The notes below the pieces were generated by a model. It ran no database searches. It saw only the letters and a list, made by a program, of their open reading frames with translations, and had not been told where the DNA came from. Made by a program: the position numbers and the translations under genes. This document shows, one piece after another, positions 27,102-36,252 of a stretch of DNA of 64,000 nucleotides. The stretch is from contig PHFL01000049.1 in the NCBI GenBank assembly GCA_002794105.1, positions 78,867 through 142,866 on the forward strand, given 5' to 3'. Within the stretch, counting starts at the first letter, position 1. Each line of letters begins with the position of its first letter. Origin of the DNA: Candidatus Thermochlorobacter aerophilus. Its GTDB lineage: Bacteria; Bacteroidota; Chlorobiia; Chlorobiales; Thermochlorobacteraceae.

Positions 27102-28178
27102 TTATTCTTCAAGAGCCTGTTGTGCAGCAGATTTGAGACTGTCGCGCACCTGTTGCCGACGGGCATAGTAGAGCGCAACATTGGCAGCATGCTGCTCTGC
27201 CGTTTCAGCAAAACGGTGACCGCCGTAGCCTGTAGCCACAAAAAAAAGATACTTCGTTTTGGCAGGGTAGAGCACAGCTAAAATGGATTCTTTAGTAGGA
27301 TTACCAATAGGTCCGGGTGGCAGACCGCGATAAAGATAAGTGTTGTAAGGTGAATCTCGCTTGCGATGCTTAGGATTATTGGGATTGCCATCGTAATCAT
27401 TCTCAAGAATGGCGGCGTAGATAAATGTCGGGTCAGCTTGTAGTAGCATACCGCGCTCCAAGCGGTTAAGATAAACCCCAGCAATAAGTGGGCGCTCTGA
27501 AGCTAGGCTCGTTTCAGCCTCCACAATAGAAGCCAGCGTAATGACCTCCACTTCAGTAAGTCCCCTTTTGCGAGCAAGTTCACGCAAGGTGTCGTTGAAA
27601 ACCTTACGAAATTCTTTGACAAAAAATCGAATTACATCTTCGGCAGTCCATGACCAAGGCAAAGAGTAAGTATTAGCCAAAAAGTAGCCTTCAAAGCTTG
27701 GAGCATCTACATCAAGTTCTCTGAGCAACTCCTTATCTGTAAAAGCTTTCATGAATGAAGCCGAATCAACATCAAGATTTTGTGCAATGATTTGGGCGAC
27801 TTGTGGTCCGCGCGACGCTTCAGGAATGCGCACTTTTGCCTCATCTTGTTTGCGTGTATGCATAAAGCGAAGAAGCTCAACACTGGTCATTCCACTGGGA
27901 ATGTAGTAGCGCCCTGGCTTGATGATAGTAAGCTCTGGCATAAAGCGTGCCACAATCAGCAGCGGCCAAGTCTGCTTAATAACCCCTTCTTTTTGCAACT
28001 CATTGACAATTTGTGTAAAGGTCATGTTACGATGAATCTTGACCAGCTTTGGTTGCTCATAACGCACAGAGTTAAGAGAGGACTTAAAGAGGTACATGTA
28101 AGCAAAACCAAGAGCAACTGTACCAAGCATAAAAAGAAGAAAGAGCAACTTTGAAGCGACTCGCCAGAAGATGCGCAT
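27102..28178 (-). CDS. mltG: Endolytic murein transglycosylase MltG
   Basis: 358 residues. One N-terminal membrane helix (about 9-31) is followed by a LysM-like region (about 45-110) and the YceG domain. The catalytic Glu220 sits in LASIVEAETSL, at the position of Glu218 in the E. coli enzyme, followed by ERPLIAGVYLNRLERGMLLQ and the SPYNTYLYRGLPPGPIGNP segment. It cuts nascent peptidoglycan strands at the inner membrane and so sets glycan length. HIT and HAD genes flank it on the same strand. Confidence 0.95.
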   Translation of the reverse strand: MRIFWRVASKLLFLLFMLGTVALGFAYMYLFKSSLNSVRYEQPKLVKIHRNMTFTQIVNELQKEGVIKQTWPLLIVARFMPELTIIKPGRYYIPSGMTSVELLRFMHTRKQDEAKVRIPEASRGPQVAQIIAQNLDVDSASFMKAFTDKELLRELDVDAPSFEGYFLANTYSLPWSWTAEDVIRFFVKEFRKVFNDTLRELARKRGLTEVEVITLASIVEAETSLASERPLIAGVYLNRLERGMLLQADPTFIYAAILENDYDGNPNNPKHRKRDSPYNTYLYRGLPPGPIGNPTKESILAVLYPAKTKYLFFVATGYGGHRFAETAEQHAANVALYYARRQQVRDSLKSAAQQALEE

Positions 28179-28206
28179 AGCGTAGTCGGTAGAAGTGTTT
28201 CAGAGC

Positions 28207-28950
28207 TTAGTCCCCACGCAAGATTTTCTTGAGGTCAAGTGCAGGAAGTTCCTCCAGAGACGAGACACGGTAGAACCCTTTTGGCAATTTCTGCCGCTTG
28301 CGGTGGTTGTTGATGTACACTTTTTTGCATGCTGTTTCAGATATAGGCAAGAGGTCGCGTTCTAAGTTTGAGCCCACAACGATAACATTCGATGGCTCGC
28401 ATTGCATGGATTCAATTGCCAGCTCAAAAATCTTGGGATGAGGTTTGAAGTATCCAGCATCACTGGAGGTGACAATTGTCTCGAAGCGGCGCACAAGACC
28501 AATGTCTTCAAGCATATCACTCAAAATGAATGCGGAAAGTGGGGTGTTGGCAATAATCCCCAGCATATATCCACTTTGCTGCAACGCAATCAGGCAAGCA
28601 GAAAATCGGCGAGAAATCGAGGGATTAATCATGCGGCTGGCTACCATCATGATTTCCGAAATTTCGTCTATGGTTGCATCACGATTGAGCACTTGTGAAA
28701 TTGCACGCGAAGCAATCATGGATAAGCTGGGGGCTTGAAGACCGCGCATCAGTGTTTGCTCGACGCAGGCGTTAAAAACAATCAGTGTCGACTCGGCAAT
28801 CTTCTGAATCTCATGTAGCGCAAGATGTTGATGGAGATGCGGAAACTGTAAAGCAGAAATATCCATGTAGAGCTTGCGAGTTTCTTCGCATTCGGTTTTT
28901 TGCCTTGTCAGCACATCAAGGCTAAACAAGATGGCTTGTGAATTTTTCAT
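28207..28950 (-). CDS. HAD-superfamily protein lacking the catalytic nucleophile
   Basis: 247 residues with the overall layout of a HAD phosphatase: a helical cap (about 20-110) and a Rossmann core. Motif I, usually DxDxT, reads FSLDVLT, so the nucleophile Asp is Ser10 while the second Asp12 remains. Motif II is IIANTP (Thr136), motif III Lys169 in GYFKPHPKIFELA is intact, and motif IV, usually GDxxxxD, reads GSNLERD with Ser194 in place of the first Asp. With the nucleophile and one magnesium ligand gone, phosphatase activity is doubtful; it may bind a phosphate ligand or a partner. It is encoded between mltG and the NYN nuclease gene, all minus strand. Confidence 0.8.
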   Translation of the reverse strand: MKNSQAILFSLDVLTRQKTECEETRKLYMDISALQFPHLHQHLALHEIQKIAESTLIVFNACVEQTLMRGLQAPSLSMIASRAISQVLNRDATIDEISEIMMVASRMINPSISRRFSACLIALQQSGYMLGIIANTPLSAFILSDMLEDIGLVRRFETIVTSSDAGYFKPHPKIFELAIESMQCEPSNVIVVGSNLERDLLPISETACKKVYINNHRKRQKLPKGFYRVSSLEELPALDLKKILRGD

Positions 28951-28999
28951 ACCTTACAACCTTTTGCTTCTTGGAACTTGGCGCGATAGCAGTCGAGGC

Positions 29000-29494
29000 T
29001 TATGAATCCATACCAAACAAATTTTTCCACTCTTGTAGCTCTTGCTCAGAAAGCGGTGCTGACTTCTTGTGCACATCATGACGAGTCGGTTGAGCACTTG
29101 TTGAGGATGACTTGCCTGCATCCCTCAAAAACGAGGATAAAAAGTCTTGACACGACAGACTTGCTACACCAGAGACACGCGCATAATTGCGAATGCTGCG
29201 GTCGGAACTGACAACCGTAAGATTTCTGGAACGTGAAGCGTCGATGAGCAATTTGATGCGCTCATCAGCACTTTCCCCCTCAGGGGTGAAAATAATATGC
29301 AATGGTCCATGTTTCTCGCAGTTGCCAATCACCCCGCGTCCATCGTAGACAACTGTAATCTCAACTTTTTTCGCCGAGGCATAAGCACAGAGCTGCTGCT
29401 CAAGACTTTTTCTGGTTCGTTCTAATGTCTGCATGGAAAGAGGGTGACCTAAGCAATGCGCCAAGTTGTAGCCATCAATAATCAAGCGCTTCAT
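29000..29494 (-). CDS. NYN-domain ribonuclease (YacP/Rae1-like)
   Basis: 164 residues. The PIN-like NYN fold is shown by LIIDGYNLAH at the N-terminus (Asp7), VVYDGRG at about 48, the acidic ESADERIKLLID helix and VVSSDRSIRNYA near 95. In Bacillus the family member Rae1 cuts ribosome-bound mRNA. The last 40 residues are low-complexity Ser/Lys-rich with a short acidic helix (SEQELQEWKNLFG), a possible docking tail. Cytoplasmic. Role here inferred only from the family. Confidence 0.88.
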   Translation of the reverse strand: MKRLIIDGYNLAHCLGHPLSMQTLERTRKSLEQQLCAYASAKKVEITVVYDGRGVIGNCEKHGPLHIIFTPEGESADERIKLLIDASRSRNLTVVSSDRSIRNYARVSGVASLSCQDFLSSFLRDAGKSSSTSAQPTRHDVHKKSAPLSEQELQEWKNLFGMDS

Positions 29495-29609
29495 CAGTAA
29501 AACACTGTTTCACTCCAGCCGTGTAAAGCCTACCACAGTGGCAATATACGAAAGTGGAAAGTAAAAGGAATGTGCTCAAAGTGCGAAAAATTAAAGCTCA
29601 TAAAAACGC

Positions 29610-30782
29610 TCATTTCGCAAAAGAAGCGCGCAGAAGGTAAGCAAGACCGAGATACATCCACGAACTTGACCAACGCATGTATGGAATGGAATTGAGGTAA
29701 TAGCGATGCTTCTGGTATGCAAAATGTCCATCAGAACGCTGCATGTGCTTGCACATCCAATGTGCAACTTTAAGTGCTTCGTCGAGTCTGCCAAAGCGCA
29801 GTAAGGTCAGAATAGACTGAGCGCCTGCAGTGGAGTCTATCGGATAAAGCGCATGGTCGTAGTACTTCGGTATAAGTCCGTCGGAATCTTCAACGAAAAA
29901 ATGAGTGTAGTAGTAAGCAAAGCCTTTCTGAAGCGAGTCTGAAAAAGCCTGTTCGCCTGAGCACTTAATGAATTCATCGAGGCAATCTAAAACATAGCCC
30001 GTGTGAAAATTATCTGCCCATGTGCGTGTGTCGCCCCAAGAGTAAGACCAAGCGCCAGTAGGCTGCTGTTGACTGACAACAAAAGCAACAGTCTTTTTGG
30101 CTTCTTCAAGCAAATGCGGCACTTTCGTAACAGAATAGACCTGTGCCAGCAGTCGTGCCCCTTTCAGAGTAGCGTTGAGCACCACTTGCTTATCGAGCGG
30201 TGAATATGAAAAGCAAAAGGTGCCGTCGAACCATGTTCGCGGCAAATCGCGCAGCACAAACTCAGTAGCACTTTGGCAGAGTGCCAGCGCTTGAGGATGT
30301 TGGGTAGCACGGTAGTACTCAAACAATGCATGCGTGATAAAGCCAGTGGCAACAACCGTTGGAGTATAAGCTGGTATGCGCGCATAACGTGCTTCCCAAT
30401 CAAAATCGTAGCCCCAGCAAGCACCGCTGTATCCTTTGGATTGCAAGCGGTTTAGCTCTGAGAGACAAAAAGCGCTCTGTGCATCGTAAAATGCCGCTCT
30501 ATCTGGGAAGACGCATCTGAGTGCCGTATAAGCTTGCAAACATAGCCCCAGCGTAACCGGATTGTACCCTTTCGGAATGAAAAGAAGAGGACGCACATTA
30601 AGCGGGAGCCGCTTGAGAACTTGCTGTGCTCCCCAACGCAAGATTTTTTGCTGGTTGAGAATAGGGAGTCTAAAGAGAGGGGAAGTAAGAGCATCGTATG
30701 GGTCGTATCCGCGATAGGCATCTGCATGTATGCGCGCTTCAAGGCGTAAGAGTGATTGAATAAGAAAATCAAGGGTCTGCAT
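29610..30782 (-). CDS. Alpha/alpha-toroid protein of unknown function
   Basis: 390 residues from the ATG at 30782; a GTG at 30815 would add 11 residues and neither has a good ribosome-binding site. The chain is made of helix pairs with aromatic/Gly-rich turns (CWGYDFDWEAR, GAWSYSWGDTRTWADNFHTGYVL, DSTAGAQSILTLL), which suggests a six-hairpin toroid as in terpenoid cyclases and glycan-processing enzymes. Homologues are often found beside polysaccharide genes and are sometimes misnamed aminolevulinate dehydratase. No signal peptide. I cannot assign a reaction. Neighbours are the NYN nuclease and fumarase genes. Confidence 0.7.
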   Translation of the reverse strand: MQTLDFLIQSLLRLEARIHADAYRGYDPYDALTSPLFRLPILNQQKILRWGAQQVLKRLPLNVRPLLFIPKGYNPVTLGLCLQAYTALRCVFPDRAAFYDAQSAFCLSELNRLQSKGYSGACWGYDFDWEARYARIPAYTPTVVATGFITHALFEYYRATQHPQALALCQSATEFVLRDLPRTWFDGTFCFSYSPLDKQVVLNATLKGARLLAQVYSVTKVPHLLEEAKKTVAFVVSQQQPTGAWSYSWGDTRTWADNFHTGYVLDCLDEFIKCSGEQAFSDSLQKGFAYYYTHFFVEDSDGLIPKYYDHALYPIDSTAGAQSILTLLRFGRLDEALKVAHWMCKHMQRSDGHFAYQKHRYYLNSIPYMRWSSSWMYLGLAYLLRASFAK

Positions 30783-30921
30783 GTCTGCAGCAACACTTTG
30801 AATAAGCAGGCTCACACTTGGCGCGGTCTTCTGCAGTGCATGTTTGCCGTGTTAGTGGCGAAAAGTCAATGCTGACAGTCGACCTGCGCATTGGTGCAGG
30901 CAAAACCCAGATGGAATCACA

Positions 30922-32460
30922 TCATTTGAATACAGGCTCGGCAAGTGTTTCAAGACGAGCAAGTGAGTGTGCCTCAATTTCCTTGTGCAAAGAATTACCA
31001 TGTGAATCCATGGTGCAGATTGCCGCAAAGCCCTCAACCTCTAAGTGCCACATGGCTTCGGGGATGCCCATTTCTTCCAAGAAATCGACGCCTGTTACTT
31101 CCTTGATGCACTTGGCATAATACTGTGCCGCACCGCCAATCGCATTGAGATAGATGGCACCATACTCTTGCAAGCCTTTTAGTGTCTTTTCGCCCATACC
31201 TCCTTTGCCAATGATAACGCGAAATCCGAGCCGCTTGATGACCTCTGCCTGATAAGGCTCTTCGCGAATTGAAGTCGTTGGTCCAGCCGCTGTGATGCGA
31301 TACTTGCCATTTTCTTTCAGCACCACCGGTCCGCAGTGATAGAGCACCCCGCCGCGTGTATCAACGGGCATATCTTTGGCCTCAAGGCGATGATGAACAA
31401 CATAGTGATGAAAAGCATCTCTGCCAGTATGCATCGCCCCATTGATGATGACAATATCGCCAACTTTAATTTTGCGAATCTCTTCTTCACGAATCGGAGC
31501 TTGCAAGACAATCTCTCTGCCTGTCAATGGAATACCATCGCCTTTTGCCAATCGCTTGATTTCGTCGGCTTCACGGTAAAGCCACTTGGTGATGCGACCT
31601 TGACTATCGAGACAGATGCCCAAGCGTCGATATGCCCAGCAGTTATAAGCCACGCTGACAAAAAAACTTGCTGGCAAGCGCTCGGCAACCCCGATTTTGC
31701 AACCCAATAGCGTAACCTTGCCCCCAAAGCCCATAGTGCCAATCTCAAGCGAATTAGCATGTGCCATGATGTATTCTTCAAGCTCGCGTAAGACAGGGTC
31801 AGGATTAATATCATCAAGTGAGCGCAACAGTTGCTCTTTGGCAAGTTCATAGCCTGAAGTTCTATCGCCGCCAATGCCGACCCCAATAAAGCCTGCTGAG
31901 CAACCTTGTCCTTGTGCCTGCCAAACAGCGTGCAAAATGCACTTGCGTATTCCATCCAAATCGCGATCAGCTTTACCCAGGCCTTCAAGTTCTGTGGGGA
32001 GCGAGTATTGAATGTTTTTGTTTTCGCATCCGCCGCCTTTCAGGATAAGCCTAATCTCGGTGTAATCTTTTTCCCACTGTTCAAAGTGCATGATAGGCAC
32101 GCCTGCACCAACGTTGGTGCCACTGTTTTTTCCCGTAATCGGATGCACAGAATTGGGGCGCAATTTACCTGCTTTGGTAGCCTCAGCCACAGCTTCTCGA
32201 ATAGCCGCTTTGATTTCCAGCTGATTGACGCCAACAGGCGTGCGGACGAAAAAAGTCGGCATGCCCGTATCTTGACAAATAGGTGAGACATTATCACATG
32301 CCATATCTACATTGAGCAGAATGGTCGACATAGCAAGACCAGACCGTGAATCAGTAGCTTCTTGCTCGGCGGCACGGGCGATGGCACGACGCACATCACT
32401 TGGCAAATTGGTCGAAGTCTCGGTGATAAGCTGGAGAATGGACTCTTTGAGAGTTGACAT
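30922..32460 (-). CDS. fumA: Fumarate hydratase, class I (iron-sulfur)
   Basis: 512 residues with the alpha and beta halves fused, as in FumA/FumB. The N-terminal half has SPICQDTGMPTF (Cys62), GGGCENKN (Cys145), GQGCSAGFIGVGIGGDR (Cys187) and YNCWAYRR (Cys274); Cys62, Cys187 and Cys274 lie where the three [4Fe-4S] ligands are expected. The C-terminal half carries GDIVIINGAMHTGRDAFHH and GPTTSIREEPYQAE. It interconverts fumarate and malate in the citric acid cycle. The class I enzyme is oxygen-sensitive. AAAGGAG precedes the ATG. Confidence 0.95.
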   Translation of the reverse strand: MSTLKESILQLITETSTNLPSDVRRAIARAAEQEATDSRSGLAMSTILLNVDMACDNVSPICQDTGMPTFFVRTPVGVNQLEIKAAIREAVAEATKAGKLRPNSVHPITGKNSGTNVGAGVPIMHFEQWEKDYTEIRLILKGGGCENKNIQYSLPTELEGLGKADRDLDGIRKCILHAVWQAQGQGCSAGFIGVGIGGDRTSGYELAKEQLLRSLDDINPDPVLRELEEYIMAHANSLEIGTMGFGGKVTLLGCKIGVAERLPASFFVSVAYNCWAYRRLGICLDSQGRITKWLYREADEIKRLAKGDGIPLTGREIVLQAPIREEEIRKIKVGDIVIINGAMHTGRDAFHHYVVHHRLEAKDMPVDTRGGVLYHCGPVVLKENGKYRITAAGPTTSIREEPYQAEVIKRLGFRVIIGKGGMGEKTLKGLQEYGAIYLNAIGGAAQYYAKCIKEVTGVDFLEEMGIPEAMWHLEVEGFAAICTMDSHGNSLHKEIEAHSLARLETLAEPVFK

Positions 32461-32554
32461 CGTACTACGCTCCTTTGAGGATGATTAAAAACAACGCCTA
32501 ACGTTACGCACAAGAAAAATTGCAAACAAACGGCGCGCCAATAACTTAATTGGC

Positions 32555-35443
32555 TTATGAGTGCACAGCAGTTTCTGCGTAAGAGGCCACAGGTTCGCAT
32601 GTGCAAACGAGATGACGGTCGCCATAGGCACCATCTACGCGACGCACACTGGGCCATATTTTATTTTCGCGCACAAATGGTAAAGGATAGGCGGCCTTTT
32701 CACGAGAATACGGCTTATCCCAGTGGTCTGACATGACCATCTCGGCAGTGTGGGGTGCATTCTTCAAGACGTTGTTGACTGGGTCGGCACGTCCGTCTTG
32801 AATTTCACGAATTTCTTCACGAATGCTAAGCATCGCATCGCAGAAGCGGTCAAGCTCTGCCTTAGACTCGGATTCGGTCGGTTCAATCATAATGGTGCCC
32901 GCAACAGGGAAAGATAAAGTCGGCGCATGGAAGCCGTAGTCTATCAAACGCTTGGCAATATCTTCTGCTTCAATTCCTACGGCTTTGAACGGTCTCAAAT
33001 CCACAATCATTTCATGGGCGCAGCGTCCATTCTTATTGGTGTAGAGAATATTGTACTCGCCTTGCAGACGAGCTTTGATGTAATTGGCGTTTAGGATAGC
33101 AAACTTGGTGGCATTAGTTAAGCCCTCGGCGCCCATCATCGCAATATAAGCGTACGAAATAGGCAAAATCGATGCGCTGCCATATGGTGCAGCTGACACA
33201 GCAGTGATGCCTTTTTTGCCGCCAGTCTTCGCAAAGCGGTGTTTTGGTAGAAACGGTTCAAGATGCTTTGCTACACAAATCGGTCCCATGCCCGGTCCGC
33301 CACCGCCATGTGGAATGCAGAAGGTTTTGTGCAGATTAAGATGACAGACATCAGCGCCGATAGCGGCAGGACTGGTCAAGCCAACTTGTGCATTCATGTT
33401 GGCGCCGTCCATGTAGACCTGACCGCCAAAGCGATGCACAATCTCACAAATTTCCTTGATGTGCTCTTCAAACACACCGTGTGTGGAAGGATAAGTGACC
33501 ATCAGGCAGGCTAAAGATGACGCATAGCGTTCGGCTTTTGCCACCAAGTCGTTGATGTCGATGTTGCCATGCTCATCGCATTGCACTACAACAACTTGCA
33601 TCCCTGCCATTGCCGCACTGGCTGGATTTGTGCCATGTGCAGATTGCGGAATCAGAGCAACATTGCGAGCAGCCTGACCGCAAGAGCGATGATAAGCACG
33701 AATCACCATCAGACCAGTGTATTCACCCTGTGCACCAGAATTGGGCTGAAACGATACGGCAGAAAAACCAGTAATTTCGCAAAGCCACTCTTGCAAACGC
33801 TTGAGGAGCAACTCATAGCCTTTTGCTTGCTGAGCAGGTGCAAACGGATGCAGTGCATTGAATTCTGGCCATGTAATCGGAATCATCTCGGCAGCAGCAT
33901 TGAGCTTCATAGTGCAACTGCCTAGGGGAATCATGGAGTGGACAAGCGAGACATCTTTATTTTCAAGCTTTTTCAGATAGCGGAGCATCTCATGCTCGCT
34001 GTGGTAAGAGTTAAAGACAGGATGCGTAAGAAAAGGCGAAGTGCGAAGAAGTGATGCAGGCAAATTCAACTCAAGAGACTCTGCCATCGCTTTCAAATCG
34101 GCACGAAACTCTTTGCCGACGGCAGTACTGATGACTTGCAGAATTTTTTCTACATCGGCAAGTGTCGTGGTCTCATCAAGAGAGATGCCAATGCGCTGGT
34201 TATCGTAGCGAAAGTTCATTTTGGCTCTCTCCGCTGCTTTTCGCACAGCTGAAGGATTCGGCACATCAAAAGTTAGTGTATCAAAGAAGTGTTCATGGTG
34301 CACATGAAGACCAAGTGTGTTCAAGCCTTCTGCAAGCAAGCGAGCCAAACCATGTGTGCGTTCAGCAATAGCCTTTAAGCCCTTCGGACCGTGATAGATG
34401 GCATAAGCAGCGGCAACTACGGCAAGCAGAACTTGTGCAGTGCAGATATTTGATGTGGCTTTTTCGCGGCGAATGTGTTGCTCTCGGGTCTGAAGTGCCA
34501 TGCGAAGAGCACGCTTGCCATTAGCATCAATTGAGACGCCAATGAGCCGTCCGGGCAAATGGCGCTTGAAACTTTCGCGTGTAGCAAAAAATGCCGCATG
34601 CGGTCCGCCGTAGCCCATAGGGGTGCCAAAGCGTTGTGCTGAGCCGAAGACCACATCGGCGCCCATTTCGCCAGGTGGCTTAAGCAGAGTCAGAGCAAGC
34701 AAATCTGAACCAACCGCAACGCTGACACCTTGAGCATGCGCCGCAGCAATAAAATCCGTGTAATCTTCAAGACGACCATCTGTGGCAGGGTATTGTAGAA
34801 CAGCAGCAAAAAGCTGAGGCTGATGAAGCTCAAGTGTGCGATGATTGCCAACAATAAGTTCAAGTCCAAGCGATTCAGTGCGGGTGCGTAAAACATCGAG
34901 TGTTTGCGGATGCAGCAGTTCCGATGCAAAGCACAGGCGACTGTTTTGCTTGGTTGCGGGGCGTACGGCATAGAGCAGATGCACAGCTTCGGCGGCTGCT
35001 GTAGCTTCATCCAAAAGCGAGGCATTAGCAATTTCCATCCCAGTCAGGTCTGCCACCATGGTCTGAAAGTTGAGTAACATTTCCAGTCGCCCTTGTGCAA
35101 TCTCGGCTTGATAGGGTGTGTAGGCAGTGTACCAGCCCGGATTCTCCAGAATGTTGCGCAAAATCACCGGCGGCGTGAAAGTATTGTAATAGCCCATGCC
35201 GATGTAGGACTTGAAGATTCTATTTTTCTGCGCAATCGCTCTAAGTGATTCAAGTAACTCCTGCTCAGATTGTGCCGCAGGCAGGGTAAGTGGCTTGGGC
35301 AAACGAATGGCTTCGGGAAGAGCTTGGGCAATCAGGTCATCAAGGCTGCTGACACCAATAGTCTTGAGCATCTCATGAACATCTGGGGCGGAGGCATTGT
35401 GGCGAGATTCGAACTTCTCTTGGTATTGAACATTGAGTTTCAT
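32555..35443 (-). CDS. gcvP: Glycine dehydrogenase (decarboxylating), P-protein
   Basis: 962 residues, full-length single-chain P-protein. The PLP lysine is in [18 protein letters not shown] (about residue 710). Other landmarks are [20 protein letters not shown], the [12 protein letters not shown] segment and GAQGEYTGL in the second half, and [12 protein letters not shown]. It decarboxylates glycine and passes the aminomethyl group to the lipoyl arm of GcvH, which is the next gene upstream on the same strand, 65 bases away. GcvT and GcvL are not in the window. No glycine riboswitch-like pair is visible before gcvH. Confidence 0.97.
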   Translation of the reverse strand: MKLNVQYQEKFESRHNASAPDVHEMLKTIGVSSLDDLIAQALPEAIRLPKPLTLPAAQSEQELLESLRAIAQKNRIFKSYIGMGYYNTFTPPVILRNILENPGWYTAYTPYQAEIAQGRLEMLLNFQTMVADLTGMEIANASLLDEATAAAEAVHLLYAVRPATKQNSRLCFASELLHPQTLDVLRTRTESLGLELIVGNHRTLELHQPQLFAAVLQYPATDGRLEDYTDFIAAAHAQGVSVAVGSDLLALTLLKPPGEMGADVVFGSAQRFGTPMGYGGPHAAFFATRESFKRHLPGRLIGVSIDANGKRALRMALQTREQHIRREKATSNICTAQVLLAVVAAAYAIYHGPKGLKAIAERTHGLARLLAEGLNTLGLHVHHEHFFDTLTFDVPNPSAVRKAAERAKMNFRYDNQRIGISLDETTTLADVEKILQVISTAVGKEFRADLKAMAESLELNLPASLLRTSPFLTHPVFNSYHSEHEMLRYLKKLENKDVSLVHSMIPLGSCTMKLNAAAEMIPITWPEFNALHPFAPAQQAKGYELLLKRLQEWLCEITGFSAVSFQPNSGAQGEYTGLMVIRAYHRSCGQAARNVALIPQSAHGTNPASAAMAGMQVVVVQCDEHGNIDINDLVAKAERYASSLACLMVTYPSTHGVFEEHIKEICEIVHRFGGQVYMDGANMNAQVGLTSPAAIGADVCHLNLHKTFCIPHGGGGPGMGPICVAKHLEPFLPKHRFAKTGGKKGITAVSAAPYGSASILPISYAYIAMMGAEGLTNATKFAILNANYIKARLQGEYNILYTNKNGRCAHEMIVDLRPFKAVGIEAEDIAKRLIDYGFHAPTLSFPVAGTIMIEPTESESKAELDRFCDAMLSIREEIREIQDGRADPVNNVLKNAPHTAEMVMSDHWDKPYSREKAAYPLPFVRENKIWPSVRRVDGAYGDRHLVCTCEPVASYAETAVHS

Positions 35444-35490
35444 ACTGACTTAAAATCTGGAGTTGTCTGACGATTAGAACAAAAGAAAAG

Positions 35491-35514
35491 AAGTGCAAGT
35501 TCAAAACTTCACTT
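35491..35514 (-). terminator. Possible terminator at the gcvH 3' end
   Basis: AAGTG-c-AAGTT pairs with AACTT-CACTT over a 3-base loop with one bulge. It overlaps the gcvH stop codon and is followed on the minus strand by the T-rich CTTCTTTTCTTTTG. It may separate gcvH from gcvP or attenuate read-through. Confidence 0.42.
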
Positions 35515-35889
35515 GCCAATATGAGCTCGGTATTCTGAGGCAGTCATGAGTTTTTCAATATCTGCAGGGTTTGCCACTTTGAGTTTAATCATCCAACCAT
35601 CGCCGTAAGGGCTTTTGTTGACAAGCGAAGCATCTTTTAGAGCGGGATTGTGTGCTACAATCTCGCCATCGACAGGCAGGAATAAATCGGAGACAGTCTT
35701 AACAGCTTCAACCGTGCCAAAAATATCGTTAGCTTTGAGCACGGTTCCTACCTCTTTAAGGTCGACAAAGACAATATCGCCCAGCTCAGATTGAGCAAAG
35801 TCGGTGATACCAACAACGGCAATATCGTCTTTTTCAAGATAGATCCATTCGTGTTCTTTGGTGTAGCGTAGTGTTTCAGGGAAGTCCAT
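35509..35889 (-). CDS. gcvH: Glycine cleavage system H protein
   Basis: 126 residues from the ATG at 35889; an in-frame GTG nine bases upstream would add three residues, but MDFPETLRYTKEHEW is the usual N-terminus. The lipoyl-attachment lysine is Lys64 in GTVEAVKTVSD. The protein shuttles the aminomethyl group between GcvP, GcvT and the lipoamide dehydrogenase. The gene lies directly upstream of gcvP and downstream of the candidate small RNA and its terminator, so its promoter probably sits in the AT-rich stretch before 35983. Confidence 0.96.
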   Translation of the reverse strand: MDFPETLRYTKEHEWIYLEKDDIAVVGITDFAQSELGDIVFVDLKEVGTVLKANDIFGTVEAVKTVSDLFLPVDGEIVAHNPALKDASLVNKSPYGDGWMIKLKVANPADIEKLMTASEYRAHIGK

Positions 35890-35983
35890 TTTTTGCACGA
35901 ATTTGAAAGTTGTGCAAAGTTAACATATTTCCCTGACTTGAACGAAGACGCAATGAACTCAGTGCAGGTGAGAAAAGTTACAG

Positions 35984-36014
35984 AAAAAAAAAGTCCCGAC
36001 ACAGTGGCCGGGAC
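35984..36014 (-). terminator. Strong intrinsic terminator between pyrD and gcvH
   Basis: GTCCCG (35993-35998) pairs with CGGGAC (36009-36014) around a 10-base loop; on the minus strand the stem is followed at once by nine T (35992-35984). It ends either the candidate small RNA or the pyrD transcript and insulates gcvH. Confidence 0.82.
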
Positions 36015-36130
36015 CCTCTATCAACAAAACAACAAAACAACAAAGGAGGCTCTGCTACAAGCTTAGGAAGGCTTGACGGTAGGAAGCAGAGTCTTTGATG
36101 TGGAAAGAACAAGTTGTACCTGAACTGGTG
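35984..36130 (-). ncRNA. Candidate small RNA with anti-Shine-Dalgarno segment and terminator
   Basis: The 363 bases between pyrD and gcvH hold no convincing gene but a strongly structured minus-strand element. Reading that strand, a compound stem-loop is formed by CTCTGCT (36091-36085) with AGCAGAG (36056-36050), enclosing CAAGC/GCTTG. Next comes CCTCCTTT (36049-36042), identical to the 16S rRNA 3' tail, a U-rich run (TTGTTGTTTTGTTG) and a terminator with nine T. A possible -10 (TATAAC, plus 36132-36137) with a weak -35 (GTAACA) 18 bases away would start the RNA near 36125-36130, about 145 bases long. This layout recalls the published Chlorobi-1 RNA motif (stem-loops then a terminator), but I cannot check the match. 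It could also be the pyrD 3' UTR. Confidence 0.5.
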
Positions 36131-36252
36131 CAGTTATACGCTATCGTTTGCAGTGTTGTTACATGAGAGAGGCTTAAATTTATTGTTAATCATCATAAGC
36201 TGTGCGCTCTATCACGAGCACTAGAAAAGCAGATGGGAAAAGTCGCAACATG

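Noticed and set aside
36023..36045. CAACAAAACAACAAAACAACAAAG as a tandem repeat or CRISPR remnant
   Set aside because: Only about three short imperfect units; no spacers and no cas genes. It is better read as the U-rich linker of the candidate small RNA.
36042..36049. AAAGGAGG on the plus strand as a ribosome-binding site
   Set aside because: No ATG, GTG or TTG lies within the proper distance, and no plus-strand gene follows. The complementary CCTCCTTT on the minus strand fits the structured element better.
36050..36091. Resemblance of the plus-strand hairpin (GGAAGCAG) to the SRP RNA core
   Set aside because: The conserved SRP helix 8 symmetrical loop and tetraloop order is not met, and the terminator lies in the opposite orientation.
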